From Methylotenera oryzisoli (GTDB taxonomy: Bacteria; Pseudomonadota; Gammaproteobacteria; Burkholderiales; Methylophilaceae): a stretch of DNA of 64,000 nt. The stretch's first letter is position 1; each line of letters starts with the position of its first letter. The stretch covers positions 19,868 to 83,867 of the forward strand of contig CAMDTL010000007.1 in assembly GCA_945907735.1 (NCBI GenBank), read 5' to 3'. The notes beneath the pieces are model-generated. The model did not search any database. It worked only from the letters and a program-made list of their open reading frames with translations, and had not been told where the DNA came from. Below, piece by piece: positions 29,643 to 39,301 of this stretch. Made by a program: the position numbers and the translations under genes.

Positions 29643-30494
29643 ATGCTCAAACTCATTTTTAAATTTTTCGCAATTTTATCACTTCCCACCCTGCATAAAT
29701 TAGGTTCAGCGTTGGGCTGGGCGATTTATTTCTGCTCACAAAAATCTGCAAAAATAATTAAATATAATATAAAAAACAGTAAGTTAGCCATAGATGATGC
29801 GCATTTAAAGCAAATTCTAAATAAAAATATCGCCGAAACTGGCAAAAGTATTTTAGAAACTTTTGCCATATGGCAAAAAAAAGAACCCGAATTACTAACC
29901 TCAATTAAGCAAGTACACAACTGGGATGTCGTCGAAGACGCGCTAAAACAAGGCAGTGGCATCATTTTTCTCACGCCACATTTGGGTTGTTTTGAAATCA
30001 CTTCGATCTACTATGGCAGCAAAAATCCCATCACGGTGCTCTACAGGCCGCCTAAAATAAGGGCGCTGGAGCATTACATTTTAATTGGCCGCGCGCGCAC
30101 TGGCGTAACGCTGGCAGAAGCCAATACCAACGGCGTGCGCAAGCTGATGCAAGCACTCAAAAAAGGCGAAGCCATTGGTATTTTGCCCGATCAAATCCCC
30201 TCGGCTGGTGAAGGTGAATGGGCTGATTTTTTTGGGCTTCCTGCCTACACTATGACCTTAGCCAGCAAACTGGCCGAAAAAACTGGTGCAACCGTGATTA
30301 TGGGTTATGGTGAACGGCTTGCAAATGGTGCAGGTTATGACCTGCATTTAACGCAGCTTGATAATGGCGCAATTGCCACGCCAGCCCTATTAAATAAAGC
30401 AATTGAGGCACAAATTGCACAAAAACCAGAACAGTATTTATGGCAATATAACCGCTACAAAGCAAGGCGCCATGCAGAAATTAAACGCCCCTAA
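29643..30494 (+). CDS. LpxL/HtrB-type lipid A acyltransferase
   Basis: Adds a secondary acyl chain to lipid A. It is 283 residues from the ATG at 29643. It has an N-terminal membrane segment (KLIFKFFAILSLPTLHKLGS), the catalytic H-X4-D/E motif as HLGCFE near residue 112, VLYRPPK near 128, NGVRKLMQALKKGE and the GILPDQIPSAGEG block near 180. Upstream starts at 29577 would add an unrelated N-terminus. It is head-to-head with the kinase-GT9 fusion, with only 25 bases between start codons, so promoters must lie inside coding sequence. Confidence 0.9.
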   Translation: MLKLIFKFFAILSLPTLHKLGSALGWAIYFCSQKSAKIIKYNIKNSKLAIDDAHLKQILNKNIAETGKSILETFAIWQKKEPELLTSIKQVHNWDVVEDALKQGSGIIFLTPHLGCFEITSIYYGSKNPITVLYRPPKIRALEHYILIGRARTGVTLAEANTNGVRKLMQALKKGEAIGILPDQIPSAGEGEWADFFGLPAYTMTLASKLAEKTGATVIMGYGERLANGAGYDLHLTQLDNGAIATPALLNKAIEAQIAQKPEQYLWQYNRYKARRHAEIKRP

Positions 30495-30497
30495 ACA

Positions 30498-32498
30498 CTA
30501 ATTAATTAGATCCACAGCTTCTTTTTCGGCCCTCACCCGCCTCTGGAACTTATCGCTATTAAACTTAGTATATAACTTGTTAGCACGCTTGTATGCTTGT
30601 TGCCAGAATTTTGCATCTTGCGGAAAATAGTGAGTTTTAAACACCTCCCAGTCCTGCGCGGTAAAACCGTAATTCATACACGAGAACATCAAACCCGCAA
30701 TATCTTTACGTACTGCACTGCCATGAACGGGTTGGTGATGTAGCACGCGATGCAAATCTAATAAATAGAATTCAGTATCAGCTGTCACGATAACATCGCG
30801 TTGTAATGCAATATGACAAAGGTAAAAATCGCGGTGGCTTAAGCATGCGCCATGAAAACGTTTAGCTAGCTTAGCAACCGCAATCAACATAGCCTGACGC
30901 TGTGCTTGACTAGGCGGATGCGTCACCCATGTTTTACAAATGTCCTCTAATGAAACAATGTCACCTAAATCTTCGGTCAGTAAAAATGAATGCTGAGTAG
31001 CGGCACATCGTCCTTTTACACCATAAGCGGCAATGGGTGTCGTGCGAATACCTAACGCAGTCAGTGTTTGTATCGCATACACTTCTGTCATCGCGCTAAT
31101 CACAGGACGCTTTGCACTTAAATAGTTTTTAATGATCTCTTTCCAGCCTACACCACCATGCTGTTTAACAAAATAAGAGCGGTCTTTAAGACCCACACGC
31201 ATGGTTTTACGGTTTGCAGCAGCGCGTACAGCAAACCCACTTAGCGCCATAAAATCGTCAAAAGACATGCCCTTTAATTGCGTGTCGTGCTCAGGTGCAA
31301 TCCATAGCAAAAGGCTTTCACTGGTTGCATCAGGAGTTACTGTGAGTGGTTGTGTGTGTTTCATTGTTTCTACGATATTAGTCAACATATGTGCCTCAGC
31401 ATAACCCAAGTTACCCTGCATGAGTTGTTGTGCATAACGCCGCCCTGCCTCTTGGTAGGCATGACAATCACCTTGCAATAAATTAAGTAACGCCACATTA
31501 AGGTCGTCTTGTGAGAATGGCGACTTTAGGACAACACCAGCCTGCGCTTGTTCAATATGCGATGCATAACCACATTGATCGGTAGTGATCACTGGCAAAC
31601 CACAAGCCATTGCTTCTAACAGCACGTGTCCAGCCAGTTCACGTCTCGCTGGGTGTATCAGCACATCACTTGCCTGCATGAGTTGAGGAATATCATCACG
31701 CCCATCCAACACTTTAACTTGTGCATCTAAACCTAACTCAGCAATCTGCTTATTCAAATGCTGCGCTGAGTCTTGTCCAATAATTAGTAATTTCACCTGC
31801 TGACGTAGCGCATCAGGCAAGGCATATACTGCTAGCACCGCACGGTCGGCGCCTTTAGTTTTAAAACCAGATCCAACTAATAATAGAACTTGGTCTTCAA
31901 CGTTAAAACCAAAGTTTGCGCGCATTTCTAACCGCAACGCTTGACGCTTATCAACATCCACATCACTAGACATACCAAAGCGCTGTTGCGATAAAAATGG
32001 TGGTATTAAGTGAAAGCGTGAGTCTGGAGTATGGTACCAGCGCTGGAATAAAGATTGCGCGACTTTTGTTAGCGTTAAAATATGACATTGACCATTCATA
32101 TTAAAAATAGCATCTTCTACCCGTTGAAACCACTTAAACCTAGGGGTATAGCGATACCACCAAGGTCTCTCTTCATGAGCTTTGGCGACAAAGCAAGAAT
32201 CGGCCGCAAAATACACATCTAATCCAGCCATCCGATTGAAGCCTACAATCAAATCCATATGACTAGCGTTTATTTCTTGCTGAATATTTTGAATCAAATT
32301 TTCATGCTTCTGATGATTCAGCCAACCCATGCTGTCACATATCACGACTTTTAAATTGTCAGGTTTTAACCCTTGCCATTGCCCAGTAAAAATGGTCACT
32401 TCGTGACCTAGTGCAAGGCAATCTTGTGCGATGCGTAACATGTCGCGCTGCACACCACCATAGGGAAAGTATTTAAATATAGTAAAGGCAAACTTCAT
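30498..32498 (-). CDS. WaaG-WaaP fusion: LPS core glucosyltransferase I with heptose kinase domain
   Basis: The protein has 666 residues from the ATG at 32498, which gives the WaaG start MKFAFTIFKYFPYGGVQRDM. Residues 1-380 form a GT4 glycosyltransferase: LVGSGFKTKGADRAV near 210 and the donor-site region HPARRELAGHVLLEAMACGL near 280. Residues about 395-666 match WaaP heptose kinase: YFVKQHGGVGWKEIIKNYLS, TEDLGDIVSLEDIC, the catalytic loop LSHRDFYLCH near 553 and LLDLHRV near 578. Normally waaG and waaP are separate adjacent genes. The joined frame has no stop or shift. Confidence 0.9.
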   Translation of the reverse strand: MKFAFTIFKYFPYGGVQRDMLRIAQDCLALGHEVTIFTGQWQGLKPDNLKVVICDSMGWLNHQKHENLIQNIQQEINASHMDLIVGFNRMAGLDVYFAADSCFVAKAHEERPWWYRYTPRFKWFQRVEDAIFNMNGQCHILTLTKVAQSLFQRWYHTPDSRFHLIPPFLSQQRFGMSSDVDVDKRQALRLEMRANFGFNVEDQVLLLVGSGFKTKGADRAVLAVYALPDALRQQVKLLIIGQDSAQHLNKQIAELGLDAQVKVLDGRDDIPQLMQASDVLIHPARRELAGHVLLEAMACGLPVITTDQCGYASHIEQAQAGVVLKSPFSQDDLNVALLNLLQGDCHAYQEAGRRYAQQLMQGNLGYAEAHMLTNIVETMKHTQPLTVTPDATSESLLLWIAPEHDTQLKGMSFDDFMALSGFAVRAAANRKTMRVGLKDRSYFVKQHGGVGWKEIIKNYLSAKRPVISAMTEVYAIQTLTALGIRTTPIAAYGVKGRCAATQHSFLLTEDLGDIVSLEDICKTWVTHPPSQAQRQAMLIAVAKLAKRFHGACLSHRDFYLCHIALQRDVIVTADTEFYLLDLHRVLHHQPVHGSAVRKDIAGLMFSCMNYGFTAQDWEVFKTHYFPQDAKFWQQAYKRANKLYTKFNSDKFQRRVRAEKEAVDLIN

Positions 32499-32526
32499 TT
32501 TCAGAATTGTATGCGAAAATAATGCC

Positions 32527-33489
32527 ATGAAACGAATCTTGCTGGTTAAAACCTCTTCACTAGGCGACGTCATTCACAACTTACCCGTTGTGAATGACAT
32601 CTTGCAACATTATCCTGAGGCAATCATTGATTGGGTGGTAGATGAAAGTTTTGCCGACATTCCGCGCCTTCATCCACAAGTCAATCAGATTATCACAGTT
32701 GCGCTACGCCGCTGGCGCAAGCAGTTATTCAGGCGCAAAACTTGGTGTGAAATCTGCCATGTAATTAGAAGACTCTCGACGAATCAGTACGATGCCGTAA
32801 TCGATACGCAAGGTCTAATTAAAAGTGGAATCATTACAAGCCTAACCAAGGGAATCACACATGGCTACGATAGACAATCCATACGTGAACCACTGGCCAG
32901 TTGGTGCTATCAGCAAAAACATCACATTAGTTATCAGCAACATGCCGTCAGCCGAAACCGCTCACTAGCCGCCTTGAGCCTAAATTACGCCATACCCAAT
33001 CACGCACCAGACTATGGCATTAAAGCTTCAGCCTGCACAGACATAGTCATCAATCAGCCCTATATTATTGGCTTACACGGCACTAGTCGCGCAAGCAAAT
33101 TGTGGTCAACAGATAACTGGGTGGCGTTAGGTAAAACATTGACTCAGAAAAATTTGAATTTGGTGTTACCTTGGGCAAACGATGCGGAATTTAAACGTGC
33201 CAACGAAATCGCAAACCAGCTACAAAATGCCACCGTGTTGCCCAAATTAAATATTGCAGAATTAGCCAGCGTAATCGCCAACGCACAAGCGGCAATTGGT
33301 GTGGATACTGGTTTATCGCATTTGGCGGTTGCCTTAAGTAAGCCCACCATTGCAATTTATACGGACACCGACCCTGCACTTACGGGCGTGATGGCGGGCA
33401 ATATTGTGCCAGCCGTTAATCTTGGCGGGAAAGGCCAACTTCCTTCAGTTGACGCGGCTTTTCAACATGCATTAATTAATATGATTTAA
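32527..33489 (+). CDS. waaC: LPS heptosyltransferase I
   Basis: WaaC adds the first heptose to Kdo2-lipid A. It is a GT9 protein of 320 residues. The N-terminus is RILLVKTSSLGDVIHNLPVV, followed by IDWVVDESFADIP, DAVIDTQGLIKSG near 90, LHGTSRASKLWS near 184 and AAIGVDTGLSHLAVALSKPTI near 255. It is divergent from the WaaG-WaaP fusion, with 28 bases between their starts. After its stop, 33491-33574 holds an open 27-codon tail without a start. Confidence 0.95.
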   Translation: MKRILLVKTSSLGDVIHNLPVVNDILQHYPEAIIDWVVDESFADIPRLHPQVNQIITVALRRWRKQLFRRKTWCEICHVIRRLSTNQYDAVIDTQGLIKSGIITSLTKGITHGYDRQSIREPLASWCYQQKHHISYQQHAVSRNRSLAALSLNYAIPNHAPDYGIKASACTDIVINQPYIIGLHGTSRASKLWSTDNWVALGKTLTQKNLNLVLPWANDAEFKRANEIANQLQNATVLPKLNIAELASVIANAQAAIGVDTGLSHLAVALSKPTIAIYTDTDPALTGVMAGNIVPAVNLGGKGQLPSVDAAFQHALINMI

Positions 33490-33603
33490 CTGGCAGCCCA
33501 AATATGCCGATTTAGCCACCATTATCCAACATGCGTGGACTGGGAAGTGGCAAGACAGAAATAATTTCATATAAAATTTATAGTCTAAAAATTCCTGCGC
33601 CCT

Positions 33604-33631
33604 CTTGAAATAATAGGATCAACCACAATCT
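33604..33631 (+). promoter_or_regulatory. Sigma-32 (RpoH) promoter candidate for grpE
   Basis: CTTGAAA (33604-33610) is an exact sigma-32 -35 heptamer and is preceded by GCGCCCT. Thirteen bases later CACAATCT (33624-33631) matches the -10 consensus CCCCATNT at six of eight positions. It lies 37 bases before the grpE start. Confidence 0.65.
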
Positions 33632-33668
33632 ACATAATGTTATTAAAAAAGATTTTCAGGGAAAACAC

Positions 33669-34181
33669 ATGCAGGACGAAAAAAAACACCAACAATCCGA
33701 ACAAGAAGTGCAGCCAGAAGTTGCAACTGAGCCAAGCTCTGAAGAAAAAATTGCCACGCTAGAAGCCGCACTTGAAGAAGCGAAAGCAAGTGTGCTTTAT
33801 GTAAAAGCGGAAGGCGAAAACATCCGCCGCCGTGCATTTGAAGACATCGACAAAGCGCGTAAATTTGCGCTAGAAAAATTTAGTGGCGAGCTTTTGGCAG
33901 TGAAAGATAGCCTAGATGCAGCGCTGGCTGTGGGCAATGCCGATGTGGAAAGCTACAAAAATGGTGTAGAACTTACCTCTAAACAACTTTCTCAAGTGTT
34001 CGAAAAATTCAATATTGCAGAAGTAAATCCAGTGGGCGAAAAGTTTGATCCAAATAAGCATCAAGCAATCTCAATGCTAGAAAATAGCGGTGAGCCAAAT
34101 ACGGTCACTAGCGTGCTGCAAAAAGGCTACACACTGAATGACCGCGTACTGAGACCAGCATTGGTCATGGTGGCAAAGTAA
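33669..34181 (+). CDS. grpE: Nucleotide exchange factor GrpE
   Basis: GrpE releases ADP from DnaK. It is 170 residues long. An acidic N-terminus and a coiled coil ([20 protein letters not shown], then [20 protein letters not shown]) are followed by the C-terminal beta domain ([14 protein letters not shown] and [18 protein letters not shown]). The ATG has CAGGGAAAA about seven bases upstream. It precedes dnaK by 125 bases with its own sigma-32-like promoter. Confidence 0.96.
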   Translation: MQDEKKHQQSEQEVQPEVATEPSSEEKIATLEAALEEAKASVLYVKAEGENIRRRAFEDIDKARKFALEKFSGELLAVKDSLDAALAVGNADVESYKNGVELTSKQLSQVFEKFNIAEVNPVGEKFDPNKHQAISMLENSGEPNTVTSVLQKGYTLNDRVLRPALVMVAK

Positions 34182-34192
34182 GCTTGCTAAAT

Positions 34193-34219
34193 AATAGCCT
34201 TCATTATTTTAAGGCTATT
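34193..34219 (+). terminator. Hairpin between grpE and dnaK
   Basis: AATAGCCTT and AAGGCTATT form a perfect 9-bp stem with a nine-base loop, 12 bases after the grpE stop. No T-run follows on the plus strand, so termination may be partial. Its right arm overlaps the -35 of the dnaK promoter candidate. Confidence 0.45.
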
Positions 34220-34244
34220 GAAAAGATAAAAACTTACCCCACAT
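34217..34244 (+). promoter_or_regulatory. Sigma-32 (RpoH) promoter candidate for dnaK
   Basis: ATTGAAA (34217-34223) matches the -35 CTTGAAA at six of seven positions. After exactly 13 bases, CCCCACAT (34237-34244) matches the -10 CCCCATNT well. The spacing equals that of the grpE promoter candidate. No CIRCE sequence lies between grpE and dnaK. Confidence 0.65.
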
Positions 34245-34306
34245 TAAATTCATACTTCAACCGAACACGTTGATTAAACTTTAAAGATTGATTAAGGAAA
34301 AGTAAC

Positions 34307-36229
34307 ATGGGCAAAATTATTGGTATTGATTTAGGTACGACAAACTCTTGCGTCGCCGTGATGGAAGGCGGCAAGCCACGCGTGATTGAAAACGCGGAAG
34401 GCACACGCACCACACCTTCAATTATCGCTTACCAAGAAGATGGCGAAATTTTAGCAGGCGCACCCGCTAAACGCCAAGCGGTGACTAACCCAAAAAATAC
34501 GCTATATGCAGTTAAACGTCTAATTGGTCGCCGTTTTGAAGAAAAAGAAGTGCAAAAAGACATCAAGCTAATGCCTTACACCATTACCAAAGCCGACAAC
34601 GGCGATGCATGGGTAGAAGTGCGTGGCCAAAAAATGGCACCTCCACAAATCTCGGCTGAAGTATTACGCAAAATGAAAAAAACTGCCGAAGATTATTTAG
34701 GCGAAGAAGTGACCGAAGCGGTGATTACCGTACCCGCTTACTTTAACGATAGCCAGCGCCAAGCCACTAAAGATGCGGGGCGTATTGCAGGCCTAGACGT
34801 AAAACGTATCATCAACGAGCCAACTGCAGCTGCACTGGCATTTGGTTTGGATAAACAAGAAGGTGATCGCAAAATTGCCGTGTACGACTTAGGCGGCGGT
34901 ACATTTGATGTGTCGATTATTGAAATCTCCAGCATTGATGGTGAGCATCAGTTTGAAGTACTTTCAACCAATGGCGACACCTTCCTAGGTGGTGAAGACT
35001 TTGACAACCGCATCATCGACTTTTTAGCAGATGAATTTAAAAAAGAAAACGGCCTAGATTTACGCAACGATTTATTGGCTAAACAGCGCTTAAAAGAAGC
35101 GGCAGAAAAAGCCAAAATCGAATTATCTGGCGCGACGCAAACTGAGGTGAATTTGCCTTACATCACGGCCGATGCGACTGGACCCAAACATTTAGTGGTA
35201 AAAATCACCCGCGCCAAACTGGAAAGCTTGGTCGATGATTTAATTGAGCGCACGATGGCGCCTTGCAAAACGGCGATTAAAGATGCCGGCGTTAAAATTG
35301 AAGATATTACCGATGTGATTTTGGTTGGCGGTCAAAGCCGCATGCCAAAAGTGCAAGAAAAAGTGCAACAAATTTTTGGTAAAGAGCCACGTAAAGACGT
35401 GAACCCTGATGAAGCGGTGGCGGTTGGCGCGGCCATTCAGGGCGGCGTGCTGCAAGGCGATGTGAAAGATGTGTTGTTGCTTGATGTAACACCATTAAGT
35501 TTAGGCATTGAAACGCTAGGCGGCGTGATGACCAAAGTGATTAAGAAAAATACCACGATTCCTACCAAAGCATCGCAAACATTTTCAACCGCCGATGACA
35601 ACCAAAATGCGGTGACGATACAGGTGTTGCAAGGTGAGCGCGAAATGGCCAGCGCCAATAAATCGCTCGGCCAGTTCAATTTAAGCGATATTCCACCAGC
35701 GCCACGTGGCATGCCGCAAATTGAAGTGACATTTGATATTGATGCCAACGGTATTTTGCATGTTTCTGCCAAAGATAAAGCCACTGGTAAAGAAAATAAA
35801 ATTACCATTAAAGCAAATAGTGGCTTGAGTGAAGCTGAAATTCAGCAGATGGAAGAAGATGCGATTAAATATGCCGATGAAGACAAAAAGTATCGCGAAC
35901 TAGTAGATGCACGTAACGCGGCGGACGGCATGGTGCACAGCGTGAAAAAATCGATGACTGAACATGGTGACAAGTTGGATGAAGCTGAAAAAACCGCCAT
36001 TGAAACAGCCATTAAAGAGGTTGAAGATGTGTTGCAAAGTGACGACAAAGAAACCATCGAAGCCAAAACTAATACCCTAATGGAAGCCTCGCAAAAACTA
36101 GGCGAAAAAGTATATGCGGCGCAACAGGCCGAACAAAATGCACAAAATGCGCAACCGAGCCAAGAAGGTGAAAAAACGGTGGATGCTGAAGTGGTAGATG
36201 CTGAGTTTGAAGAAGTGAAAAAAGAATAA
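34307..36229 (+). CDS. dnaK: Molecular chaperone DnaK (Hsp70)
   Basis: An ATP-driven chaperone of 640 residues. The nucleotide-binding domain starts [20 protein letters not shown] and contains [16 protein letters not shown] near 195 and [13 protein letters not shown] near 338. The substrate-binding domain includes [20 protein letters not shown] near 390. The C-terminus ends with the acidic EFEEVKKE tail. AAGGAAAAG lies just before the ATG. It is followed by dnaJ. Confidence 0.98.
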   Translation: MGKIIGIDLGTTNSCVAVMEGGKPRVIENAEGTRTTPSIIAYQEDGEILAGAPAKRQAVTNPKNTLYAVKRLIGRRFEEKEVQKDIKLMPYTITKADNGDAWVEVRGQKMAPPQISAEVLRKMKKTAEDYLGEEVTEAVITVPAYFNDSQRQATKDAGRIAGLDVKRIINEPTAAALAFGLDKQEGDRKIAVYDLGGGTFDVSIIEISSIDGEHQFEVLSTNGDTFLGGEDFDNRIIDFLADEFKKENGLDLRNDLLAKQRLKEAAEKAKIELSGATQTEVNLPYITADATGPKHLVVKITRAKLESLVDDLIERTMAPCKTAIKDAGVKIEDITDVILVGGQSRMPKVQEKVQQIFGKEPRKDVNPDEAVAVGAAIQGGVLQGDVKDVLLLDVTPLSLGIETLGGVMTKVIKKNTTIPTKASQTFSTADDNQNAVTIQVLQGEREMASANKSLGQFNLSDIPPAPRGMPQIEVTFDIDANGILHVSAKDKATGKENKITIKANSGLSEAEIQQMEEDAIKYADEDKKYRELVDARNAADGMVHSVKKSMTEHGDKLDEAEKTAIETAIKEVEDVLQSDDKETIEAKTNTLMEASQKLGEKVYAAQQAEQNAQNAQPSQEGEKTVDAEVVDAEFEEVKKE

Positions 36230-36256
36230 AAAAGCAGCTGATAGACCTTAGTCATT

Positions 36257-36292
36257 AGTCGTTAGTGTTGCAAAATTGCACTAGCGACTTTT
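36257..36292 (+). terminator. Hairpin with T-run between dnaK and dnaJ
   Basis: AGTCGTTAGTG (36257-36267) and CACTAGCGACT (36279-36289) pair at 10 of 11 positions around an 11-base loop and are followed by TTT. It probably reduces read-through from dnaK into dnaJ. Confidence 0.6.
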
Positions 36293-36336
36293 GGCTATTC
36301 ACCTCCAACTAACAACCACAAACTAACGACTAAATT

Positions 36337-37461
36337 ATGGCAGCAAAAAGAGATTATTACGAAGTATTAGGCGTAAATAAAGACGCCTCTGTAGAAGATA
36401 TTAAAAAATCTTATCGCAAACTGGCGATGAAGTATCACCCTGACCGTAACCCGGACAATCCGAAATCAGAAGCGCAATTTAAAGAGGCAAAAGAAGCCTA
36501 TGAAATGCTTTCTGACGACCAAAAACGCAGTGCGTACGACCAATATGGACACGCGGGTGTTGAGCAAGGCGCAGGCGGGGCGGGTGGCTTTGGTAGTGCG
36601 GGTTTTGGCGATGCATTTGGTGATATTTTCGGCGATATTTTTGGTGGCGGACGCGCGGGCGGGCAACGCAATAATGTGTATCGCGGTGCCGATTTACGCT
36701 ACAACATGGAAGTTAGCCTAGAAGACGCAGCCAAAGGTACTGAGACTAAAATCCGCATCCCTGTGCAAACCACTTGCGAAACTTGCAAAGGCAATGGCGC
36801 GCGCCCTGGCACACAGCCCGTTACTTGCACCACCTGCGGCGGACACGGCCAAGTACGCATGCAGCAAGGCTTTTTCTCTGTGCAACAAACCTGCCCCAAA
36901 TGTCACGGCAATGGCAAAATGGTGAAGGAGCCTTGCCCTACTTGCCACGGTGCTGGCCGCGTAAAACAGAACAAAACTTTGTCTGTCAAAATCCCCGCTG
37001 GCGTAGATGAAGGCGACAGAATTCGCCTCACTGGTGAAGGGGAAGCTGGCGTCAATGGCGGCCCAACAGGCGATTTGTATGTGGTGATTCACCTAAAAAA
37101 TCACGCAATTTTTCAACGCGATGGCGGAAATTTACATTGCGAAATGCCGATTAGCTTTAGCACGGCAGCGTTGGGTGGCGAGATTGAAGTACCAACACTA
37201 GGTGGCTCTGCCAAGATGAAAATACCGGCAGAAACCCAAACAGGTGGTGTATTCAGGCTAAAAGGCAAAGGCATTAAACCATTAAGACAATCTGACCATG
37301 GCGATTTAATGGTGCATGTGGTGGTAGAAACACCAGTGAAACTGACTGAAAAACAAAAAGATTTACTACGTGAATTTGACATCAGCACCCAAGCCGATGC
37401 CGGCAAACACAGCCCAAAAAACAAAAGCTGGGTAGATAAAGCGAAAGACTTTTTTGGTTAA
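36337..37461 (+). CDS. dnaJ: Chaperone protein DnaJ
   Basis: A DnaK co-chaperone of 374 residues. The J domain carries the HPD motif in [10 protein letters not shown] near residue 33. The Gly/Phe-rich linker spans about 75-110. Four zinc-finger repeats follow: [24 protein letters not shown] and CPTCHGAG (about 147-205). Then comes the C-terminal substrate domain and a final [10 protein letters not shown]. It is full length and intact. Confidence 0.98.
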   Translation: MAAKRDYYEVLGVNKDASVEDIKKSYRKLAMKYHPDRNPDNPKSEAQFKEAKEAYEMLSDDQKRSAYDQYGHAGVEQGAGGAGGFGSAGFGDAFGDIFGDIFGGGRAGGQRNNVYRGADLRYNMEVSLEDAAKGTETKIRIPVQTTCETCKGNGARPGTQPVTCTTCGGHGQVRMQQGFFSVQQTCPKCHGNGKMVKEPCPTCHGAGRVKQNKTLSVKIPAGVDEGDRIRLTGEGEAGVNGGPTGDLYVVIHLKNHAIFQRDGGNLHCEMPISFSTAALGGEIEVPTLGGSAKMKIPAETQTGGVFRLKGKGIKPLRQSDHGDLMVHVVVETPVKLTEKQKDLLREFDISTQADAGKHSPKNKSWVDKAKDFFG

Positions 37462-37648
37462 ATCAAAAGAACTTTTCAAGTAAATTCGCTGTCGAAACAT
37501 GGTAATAATGATTTATGCGGGTGGGCGTTGATGCTTGCCATATGCGTTTCAAAGACAGATGCGGAACTGAATTTTTACGGCCTGTCTCTCACCATTTGGC
37601 GCTATCTTGCGCAGCCTTTACTTAACGTGCTGATGGAGGAGAATAATC

Positions 37649-38155
37649 ATGAAACGCATGTATTTTTTAGTCCCCGGGATTGGAATCACCAAAAAAATTG
37701 TCGATGTTCTGTTGCTGGCGCGGGTTGATCAGCGCCACATTCATGTATTAGCCAAACGCGATACCCCACTTAAAGACCTGCCAGAAGCGTCGTTGCTGCA
37801 AAAGAGCGATTTCGTGCCTGCGCTAGAACGCGGCATGGTATTTGGTGGGCTGACTGGCATTGTGTTGGGTGCTATTGTGATGGCGTTTCCAGGTGAATTA
37901 GTGCTGAGTGGCGGCACGATTTTAGCTACGTTTTTAATTGGCTCTGGCCTTGGCGCATGGATATCGAGCATGATAGGCAGCAGTGTTGACAACAGCCAGA
38001 TTGCACGGTTTGCACCAGCCATTGAAAGCGGTAAGTTTTTGATGATGGTAGATGTACCGCGCAGTCGCACAGAAAGTATTGAGCAACTGGTAAAAAATCG
38101 CTATCCACAAGCGATATGCGAAGGAACAGAGCCAACCATGCCTGCCTTCCCTTAA
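37649..38155 (+). CDS. DUF1269-family small membrane protein
   Basis: A 168-residue protein preceded by GGAGGAGA at a good distance. It starts KRMYFLVPGIGITKKIVDVL. Two hydrophobic, Gly-rich segments lie at about 64-85 and 88-110. The central glycine zipper and soluble ends fit DUF1269. The function is unknown. It stands alone after dnaJ across a 187-base spacer (37462-37648) in which I see no feature, and ends at a strong bidirectional terminator. Confidence 0.8.
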   Translation: MKRMYFLVPGIGITKKIVDVLLLARVDQRHIHVLAKRDTPLKDLPEASLLQKSDFVPALERGMVFGGLTGIVLGAIVMAFPGELVLSGGTILATFLIGSGLGAWISSMIGSSVDNSQIARFAPAIESGKFLMMVDVPRSRTESIEQLVKNRYPQAICEGTEPTMPAFP

Positions 38156-38181
38156 TCATTAGCACGCTTAATTTGTAAGGC

Positions 38182-38220
38182 ATGCCCTGCAATCCAATTT
38201 CCATGCTGGTTGCAGGGCAT
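38182..38220. terminator. Bidirectional terminator between convergent genes
   Basis: ATGCCCTGCAA (38182-38192) and TTGCAGGGCAT (38210-38220) form a perfect 11-bp stem. It lies between the DUF1269 gene and the minus-strand gene ending at 38228. AT-rich sequence follows on the plus side. Confidence 0.75.
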
Positions 38221-38227
38221 ATATTTA

Positions 38228-38473
38228 TTATATTAAGCTATTTTGAATCGTTTTTAGCTCTGCAGCTGTATCATTAAAGTCATCATAACTTTTGCCCGCA
38301 GTGCGTGCATACCAATATTGGCTGTTCCACACATCTCCTTCAATTTTGTGCAACACAGCATGAATCCAGTTGGCAGTGTTGTCTGAGTAATCTTGCGCGA
38401 TGTTGTGCGATTTATGCCAATCACCATCCAGTGCGGCTTGCACGGCAATTTTGAGTTGTTCGGTATTACTCAC
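38228..38473 (-). CDS. Small conserved hypothetical protein
   Basis: An 81-residue soluble protein, probably starting at GTG 38473. It has helical character, with WHKSHNIAQDYSDNTANWIH and IEGDVWNSQYWYARTAG as its most distinctive stretches, rich in Trp, Tyr and His. I recognise it as a type of protein found in many proteobacteria but can give no function. It follows gloA by six bases and is likely cotranscribed with it. Confidence 0.75.
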   Translation of the reverse strand: MSNTEQLKIAVQAALDGDWHKSHNIAQDYSDNTANWIHAVLHKIEGDVWNSQYWYARTAGKSYDDFNDTAAELKTIQNSLI

Positions 38474-38479
38474 TTCGCG

Positions 38480-38884
38480 TCATTCCCGTGGATATTCAAT
38501 CGTGCCCTTTTGGATGAATTCTATCTTGTAGCCATCTGGGTCTTCAATAAACGCGATAACTAGCGCGCCATGCTTCATCGGCCCAGCTTCGCGCACCACT
38601 TTGCCGCCCTTTTGTTTCACCTGCTCACAAGCTTGGTAGGCATCATCCACCTCTATCGCCATATGGCCATAAGCGCCACCTAGTTCGTAACTCGGTTTAC
38701 CGTAATTGTAGGTGAGCTCGAGCACCGTGTTGTCGTATTCGTTGCCGTAACCCACAAACGCCAACGTAAATTCGCCATCGGGATAATCGCTGGTACGCAA
38801 CAATTTCATGCCCAACACATCGGTGTAAAAATTAATAGAACGTTGTAAATCACCGACGCGTAGCATGGTGTGTAACACTCTCAT
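38480..38884 (-). CDS. gloA: Lactoylglutathione lyase (glyoxalase I)
   Basis: GloA converts the methylglyoxal-glutathione hemithioacetal to S-lactoylglutathione. It is 134 residues, close to the E. coli enzyme. The metal ligands of the Ni2+ type are in place: His5 in [12 protein letters not shown], Glu in [10 protein letters not shown] near 56, His in [11 protein letters not shown] near 74 and Glu in YKIEFIQ near 122. It lies between the ferredoxin gene and the small hypothetical gene. Confidence 0.95.
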   Translation of the reverse strand: MRVLHTMLRVGDLQRSINFYTDVLGMKLLRTSDYPDGEFTLAFVGYGNEYDNTVLELTYNYGKPSYELGGAYGHMAIEVDDAYQACEQVKQKGGKVVREAGPMKHGALVIAFIEDPDGYKIEFIQKGTIEYPRE

Positions 38885-38908
38885 ACGTTTTCCTTAGCTG
38901 TCATTTGA

Positions 38909-39285
<377 letters not shown>

Positions 39286-39301
39286 ATTAATCAATTTATT
39301 T

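Noticed and set aside
35437..36255. Long minus-strand frames over dnaK
   Set aside because: They are antisense to the conserved DnaK coding sequence and show only composition-driven Ser/Ala-rich translations.
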